From assembly GCA_947044405.1 (NCBI GenBank), contig CAMRHE010000063.1:5196501-5260500 (forward strand): 64,000 bases of DNA, written 5' to 3'. The position numbers and the translations under genes are program-made. Below are positions 58,924 to 64,000 of this stretch, one piece after another (within the stretch, counting starts at the first letter, position 1; the number at the start of each line of letters is the position of its first letter). This DNA is from Leptodactylus fallax. Lineage: Eukaryota > Chordata > Amphibia > Anura > Leptodactylidae. Under the pieces are notes generated by a model that was not told the DNA's origin, ran no database searches, and saw only the letters and a list, made by a program, of their open reading frames with translations.

Positions 58924-59637
58924 CTACTGTTTCACTTTCCAGAGGTCCGGGCAGCTATTTTGAATCCTTTCCCAATCTTCCAACGTCTTCCCCAACACCA
59001 TCGGCATCACTGAAGCCACCCCACTTGAATGTGTTATGTTCTGGAATGGCAGTACTCTGCCGAGTTGTGGGATTTCAATGTCTACTAGCCCTTCGTCCCC
59101 ACTCTTGGTCGGCAATCCTACAGGGACTCGGGAGAGGACATCAGCATTGCTATTCTCCCTTCCTGACCGGAACTGGATGCGGTATTGGTACTTGGAAAGG
59201 CGAACCATCCATCTCTGCTCAAGGGCGCCTAGCTTGGCGTTTTCCAAGTGCGCTAACAGGTTATTGTCCGTCATCACAATTACTTCTGCACCCATCAGAT
59301 ACTCTGCAAATCTTTCAGTCATGGCCCATACCAGCGCCAAAAGCTCCAACTTAAAGGAGCTATAGTTGTCAGGGTTGCGCTCCGACTCCCTTAGAGACCG
59401 ACTGCCATAGGCAATCACCCTCTCCCATCCGTCTTGAACTTGAGATAGCACGGCTCCAAGACCATGTAGACTTCCATCCGTGTACAACAAGAATGGACTA
59501 TCAAACCGTGCATAGGCCAGGATCGGGACACTGGTCAGAGTTCTTTTCAACGCCTCAAAGGCTCCTTGCTGTCTTGGCCCCCACTCAATGGGCCGATTCT
59601 TGGGTCCTCCAGCTGTGCCTCTGAGCAGCTCGTTCAC
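58924..59637 (-). pseudogene. Gypsy RNase H and spacer
   Basis: FLLYTDGSLHGLGAVLSQ, AYGSRSLRESERN and VIVMTDNNLLAHL carry the RNase H acidic residues. The C-terminal part, RVPVGLPTKSGDEGLVDIEI, is a spacer before integrase. An early stop separates it from integrase near 58924. Confidence 0.85.
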
Positions 59638-59848
59638 TGGACTGGCGACATGTGAGAACTCTCCTGTAATAACCGGCCAATCCTAGAAAGGCCTGCACTT
59701 CCCATAGGGTCCTTGGCTGGGGCTACTTCTGGACGGCCTCCACCTTGCTGGGGGCTGGTTGTACCCCTTCCGGAGTGACCACATGTCCCAAAGTACCCTA
59801 TTCGCTGCTGAAACGGCACTTCTTGGGCTTGATTTTTAGCCCATGGTC

Positions 59849-60550
59849 TCACAGTCGTTCTAGGACCTGCCACAGCTTTTGAAGATGATCTTCGAATGAG
59901 GTCCCAAACACCACAATGTCATCCAGATATATCAGTACTGACTCAAAGTTTAGGTCACCCGGACAGAGCTCCATCAATCGCTGAAATGTCCCTGGAGCGT
60001 TGGACAGACCAAACGGCATTCTGTTGAACTCATAGAGTCCCATGGGTAAGATATAGGCTGTCTTCACCTTGTCCTTTTCGGCCACTGGCACTTGCCAATA
60101 TCCACTGGCCAGGTCAAGCGTGGAGAAATACTTGGCATGACCCAGGGAGGATAGTGTCTCTTCAATCCATGGAAGAGGATAGGCATCGCGGACGGTCTGA
60201 GCATTCAGTTTCCGATAATCTACACAGAACCTGAGACTTCCGTCTTTCTTCCGCACCAGGACCACCGGAGCAGCCCATGGGCTTTTACTCTGCTGTATCA
60301 CCTGATTCTCCAGCATGCTGGCCACTATATCTTTCACCTCCTGATACATCTTGGGCAAGATTTGCCTGTACCGCTCCCAAATTGGCGCAGGGTCGCCGGT
60401 AGGGATTTCATGGTCAATGGCGGTAGCACACCCGAAGTCTTCATCGTGTCTTGAGAACGCCTCCTGGAACTCCCACAGAGTGTCTTCCTGAAGTTTCTGT
60501 TGCCCCGGGGTCAGAGACTGGGGTTCCACTCCCATCAGAGACATGATCAC
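59849..60550 (-). pseudogene. Gypsy reverse transcriptase
   Basis: VVLVRKKDGSLRFCVDYRKL, KYFSTLDLASGYWQVPV, MPFGLSNAPGTFQRLM and the active-site box VLIYLDDIVVFG are all present. The segment is open for 233 codons and then shifts frame near 59870, where the thumb continues in another frame (59634-59873). Confidence 0.92.
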
Positions 60551-60583
60551 TCGACCGTTCCATTCTGCTGTTGGGGTCTGTTT

Positions 60584-61520
60584 TTAATGGACCTCCACAG
60601 CATAGGTCCAAGTCGACCTCCCATCAGGCTGTAGCGTGAAGCTCTTCCGGCGAAGGACATCGCCCTCGGGCACATAAACTTCAGCCAGCAGGGTATTCCC
60701 AGGAACGATCAACTCACTGTCCAAGACATTGAGACAGCGTATAGGCACGCGGCCATCTTTCACAATGGCGAGTGCTCGGGCTACCAGAGGGCGGACCTGC
60801 GTTTCTCCCTGCGGAGCAGGCTCTATCAGGACCTCTAGTCCAATCAGTGGTCGTCCAGCCCCCACTGAAAGCATCAAAATTTTCTCCTGTCGTGGTGGAA
60901 TCTTCACTGGAGCACTGGAGCGGTACCTTCATGTTCCCAATAGAGCGCCCTGATATGATGCTCTTTTGCAAACTACAGCTCCTCACCATCTGCTGTAGGA
61001 CCTTCTGAGTTGGCCGGTGTTTGGTGGCCCGCTGCCAGTATTTAGACCCTTCCTTGGCATAAAGGTGATGATCTAGGTCTCTCAGCACGTTCATGCCCAG
61101 CGTTACATCTAATCCTCTTCTGAATGGATGGTCTACCAGCACGATCCCCTTTTTGCCAATGTCTTGCCCAAACAGCCAAACCCACATCCAGATGATCCCT
61201 TGCACGTCCATTGCACCATCATTGGCAGCTGTCAACCTGATGACATTTCCATCTTCCGGCTCCATCATATGTCCGAAGTGTCTCTCGAAGAACTCCAGAG
61301 GCATCTGGGTGCATTCTGATCCGGTGTCAACTAGGCAGCGTACCTTCTGGCTCTCCAGCTCAGCTTCCATAACTGGGCTGCTAGCATATAAGTCGCGTTC
61401 ATCGCGTATGGGGCTTAGCTTTTGGTGAACCGCCACAGGACGCCCCGTTACTGTGGCAGTCGGAAGTTTAAAGCCAGCTTGGTTTCCATCTGTCCCTGGC
61501 ACTCTCTGGCGATACGGCAA
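60584..61520 (-). pseudogene. Gypsy protease region
   Basis: The aspartic protease signature appears as VRCLVDTGSECTQMP. After about 100 more residues there is a frame change near 60910, with the continuation (LSVGAGRPLIGLEVLIEPAP) in another frame to 60584. Confidence 0.85.
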
Positions 61521-62458
61521 TACTGTCGGCAGCTCCAGCAGAGGGGTCCCCTCGATCCCCGCACACCAGTTGGGCCTTGGTTGGTGGGCCCTCGCACCCG
61601 AGGTATTCTTGGTGGAAGAGGGCAGGGTGATGTGACCCTTTCCGGAGCCATGGATGAACCTGCTTTCATCTGGGACACCTCCAGGCGGAGTTCTCTCATT
61701 TCTGCCCGTAGAGCCTGGACTACATCCTTCAAGGACCCCGCGTCTTCAGGACCTATTCGGGCACCTGTCCCTTGGGTGCTACTCACTGCCTTCACACTTA
61801 CAGCCATGAGCTTTTCTTCCCTCTCTACAGCAGCCAGGAAAACATTATAGAATGTCAGGTTGGCATCTGCCCGAGTCATGTCTTGCAGTTAATCCTGTAA
61901 AAACTTATTGGATAATCCTAGGATTAATTGGTCTCGTAGTAGTCGGTCCACGTCTTTGAAAGCTCCCATAGCCTCTGAATCTCTCCGCCGCACTTCATTC
62001 AGTATCTCCTGTAAGGCGTTAGAGTATTGCATTAAAGCCTTACCCTCTCACTGTGACCGATTAAAGAAGTTGCTTCGCAACTGTGCTACTTTGGTACGCC
62101 CTCCCTGAGCTCCCTCTAGCAGAGAGAATATTTTTTCCAAGGTGTCTTTCTCTGATTAGGGCCGTACCATCACTGTCCATCTAGCGTCACCTTCTAGGGC
62201 CCCCAATGCTATCTCTTCATGCAGCCCCGGAATCAGGTTACTCAATTTAACTACGCTTCGTACCCTTTCGGTCCAGTCCTGCAACGTCATATTATTACCG
62301 TCAAACTTTGGCAGATGCTGCATTAGTGCCCCGGCTGATAAGTACCCTACTTGGGCTGGAATGACTGGTACTGGGGCTGGTAACTCTTGCTGTGCAGGGG
62401 TACTCTGGACCAGTGGAGCTGGTGCCAGGGGATTAATTCCCGCCACGTTCCCGTCCAT
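61448..62458 (-). pseudogene. Gypsy gag, broken, with altered zinc knuckle
   Basis: The N-terminal part (62156-62458) has GALMQHLPKFDGNNMTLQDW, a PNMA/gag-like capsid start. The C-terminal part (61448-61879) has CWSCRQYCRIAREC, a CX2CX4HX4C knuckle in which His is Arg. Stops and shifts lie between 61880 and 62155. Confidence 0.8.
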
Positions 62459-62460
62459 GA

Positions 62461-62491
62461 CGGTCGCTGTATCCTGCCGACTATGTCAAGT
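62461..62491 (-). other. Candidate primer-binding region of the Gypsy element
   Basis: On the minus strand, the bases just inside the 5' LTR read ACTTGACATAGTCGGCAGG. This position is where a tRNA primer would bind. I could not match it to a specific tRNA. Confidence 0.4.
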
Positions 62492-63571
62492 TGTAAGCCG
62501 TGTACCGGGGTGGGCTCCCCAGGATAAAGCGAAGTCACGAACAAAGGAAGCGACTCCAAATCAATTTAATAAAAAAACAAGATTTTACTTTGTATAGTAA
62601 CACCTCTTTATCAAAAAAACACTCCCAATTATTTACATACACTCAGCCAGTAAGGTGAGGCCCTGGTGTTGTACAGCGCGGTGCCCTCTCATGTGCAGCT
62701 CTAAAACACTCCAAGCTTTGACCTATCTGCAGGCTGCAACTAACCAGCCGCTTGTTACCTTTTTAGCACCCTAGTCACAGGAACAATTCAGCGAGTATGA
62801 TAGGGGCATCGGCGGTACAACACAAGAGCTTACAAACTTATCAAAATACCCCTATTCCCCTCAAACAAAGTATAACAAAGTAAACATAATAGAAGGTCAG
62901 CTTGCAAGCCAAAGAAATGTGACCATGTATAAAATGTCGCTTCTAGACTTCCTCAGAAGCTCCTCTCTGGGAGATACAAGTCTATAGAACTCTCTGAGTC
63001 TTAGTCCTTTCTACCGAATAGGTAGATAATTCACCAGTAGTGTGGCCTGTGAAGATGAGTATGCCTAACTAGTCTAACTACAGGCCCTTACTCAGTCCCA
63101 AGCAAAACAATGTAATGCGGTGCGTGCACAATTACTTCTCTTACTGATCCAGCTTTGTTGAGTACCTGTTAGCCTCGGTCTGGAACAACTACAAGCGGGG
63201 CTCATCCGAAACATGCGGTCTCGCTGACAGGGCCACTTCTTAGCCGGGTCCTTGATAGCAATCTTCAACTTAGGATGCTGTCTGAACAAACTCTGGAACA
63301 GTCTCTGCTTCAGCACCACCTTGCTATCTTTATGATCCCTTACGAATCTTCCTTCACTCACTTCAATTCTTCTACTAAAAGCTCAAAGCACACTCCTAAG
63401 ATGGCTGCTACACACAGTCTGTTCCTTCTTGATCCACGTCTGCAGAACAGGATCTCCACGTCACTACTCCAGGGAATTACAGAATTACAGTCCTTCCCAT
63501 TTCTGAGGTAACAGTGGCCTCTTGTGGTTAAACACACAAATGTCAGTTTATAAAAAAAAAACTTATTTACA
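62492..63571 (-). repeat. Gypsy 5' LTR
   Basis: Same sequence as 56360-57447 apart from scattered changes (for example GGGGTGGGCT against GGGGTGAGCT). Ends at TTATTTACA, giving TG...CA termini on the element strand. Confidence 0.92.
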
Positions 63572-63599
63572 GAAACAGGTACATTCAAAACATGAGGAC

Positions 63600-64000
63600 T
63601 GTTTCCCCATCTTACATGTCCCCACATTATAATGTTCCCCTCCAATTGCCCCACAGTATTAAGTCCCTCTCCTTGTGCCCCAGTTTAAACTGGCAGAAAC
63701 TAGAGGGGGACATTAAACTGGGGCAGCTGGAGGGTGACATTAAACTATGGGGCAGCTGGAGGCAGACATGTCCCCCTCCAGCTACCCCCCACGGTTTAAT
63801 ATCCTCCTTCAGTTGCCCCCAGTTTAATGTCACCCTCCATCTGCCCCCCAGTTTAATGTCCCCCTTCATCTGTCACCAGCTTAATGCCCCTTCATCTGCC
63901 CCAGTTTAATGTCTCCTTTTATCTGCCACCATTTTAATGTCCCCCCTTCAGCTGTCACCAGCTTAATGCCCCTCTTCATCTGCCACCAGTTTAATTGTCC
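63600..64000. repeat. Minisatellite of CAGTTTAATGTCCCCCTTCA units, partly inverted
   Basis: Units of ~25-28 nt (CAGTTTAATGTCCCCC + TTCATCTGCCAC) run to the window end. Around 63690-63770 the same unit appears inverted (GGGGGACATTAAACTGGGGC), so the block can fold on itself. It is cut off by the window edge. Confidence 0.8.

Larger units (their letters stand above)
56360..63571 (-). mobile_element. Ty3/Gypsy LTR retrotransposon, full length, defective
   Basis: Two LTRs of about 1.08 kb enclose 5.04 kb with gag, protease, RT, RNase H and integrase in that order on the minus strand. This is the Gypsy order. All reading frames are broken, while the LTRs differ by only a few percent by eye. No matching target duplication is visible at the outer edges (TATGCC at the left, GAAACA at the right). 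It lies in CCCCACA-type short repeats. Confidence 0.93.

Overview
The window looks like a non-coding-rich stretch of an anuran (frog or toad) nuclear genome. Evidence: one multi-exon vertebrate gene with GT/AG introns; MITEs with TTAA/AAGG-type ends like the Xenopus T2 (Kolobok) group; many palindromic MITEs with TAA/TTA target duplications; several hAT insertions with 8-bp duplications; Tc1/mariner elements; an L1/Tx1-like LINE; and a Ty3/Gypsy element. There is no sign of bacterial or viral gene organisation. Species was not determined.

Layout. 1-4.66 kb: intergenic, with MITEs. 4.67-10.7 kb: a complete six-exon gene for a NIPA-family magnesium transporter, best read as NIPAL4 (ichthyin), 403 aa, with a poly(A) signal. 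10.7-13.97 kb: MITEs and unique sequence. 13.97-18.4 kb: an unusual tandemly duplicated region containing (i) a U2 snRNA-headed retroposon with target-site duplication, (ii) a possible two-exon 45-codon micro-gene, (iii) a 225-nt C tract, and (iv) a duplicate of about 600 bp that differs from its partner almost only by missing Ts and decays into G runs, which is probably an assembly artefact. 18.5-25 kb: MITEs, a CTAGA-centred inverted motif array and a mariner MITE. 25.0-27.0 kb: two abutting dead Tc1 elements. 27.1-31.3 kb: LINE 3' ends, one split by a 2.36-kb hAT element with perfect duplication and one with a twin-priming-like inversion. 33.8-35.6 kb: a decayed ZCCHC3-like/gag-like zinc-knuckle ORF. 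35.6-45.4 kb: a series of hAT elements, several carrying the same ~32-bp minisatellite cassette, plus a 36-bp minisatellite. 46.4-49.65 kb: an LTR-like repeat pair enclosing a Tc1-type element whose transposase ORF is intact (DD35E). 49.9-51.1 kb: T2 MITEs. 51.6-53.7 kb: a 35-bp minisatellite split by a dead Tc1. 53.7-55.6 kb: a hAT-like element. 56.4-63.6 kb: a full-length but frameshifted Gypsy element on the minus strand. The window ends in another minisatellite.

Only NIPAL4 is a confident host gene. The DD35E transposase is the only transposon ORF that looks intact. The other long ORFs are transposon remains or by-products of tandem repeats.
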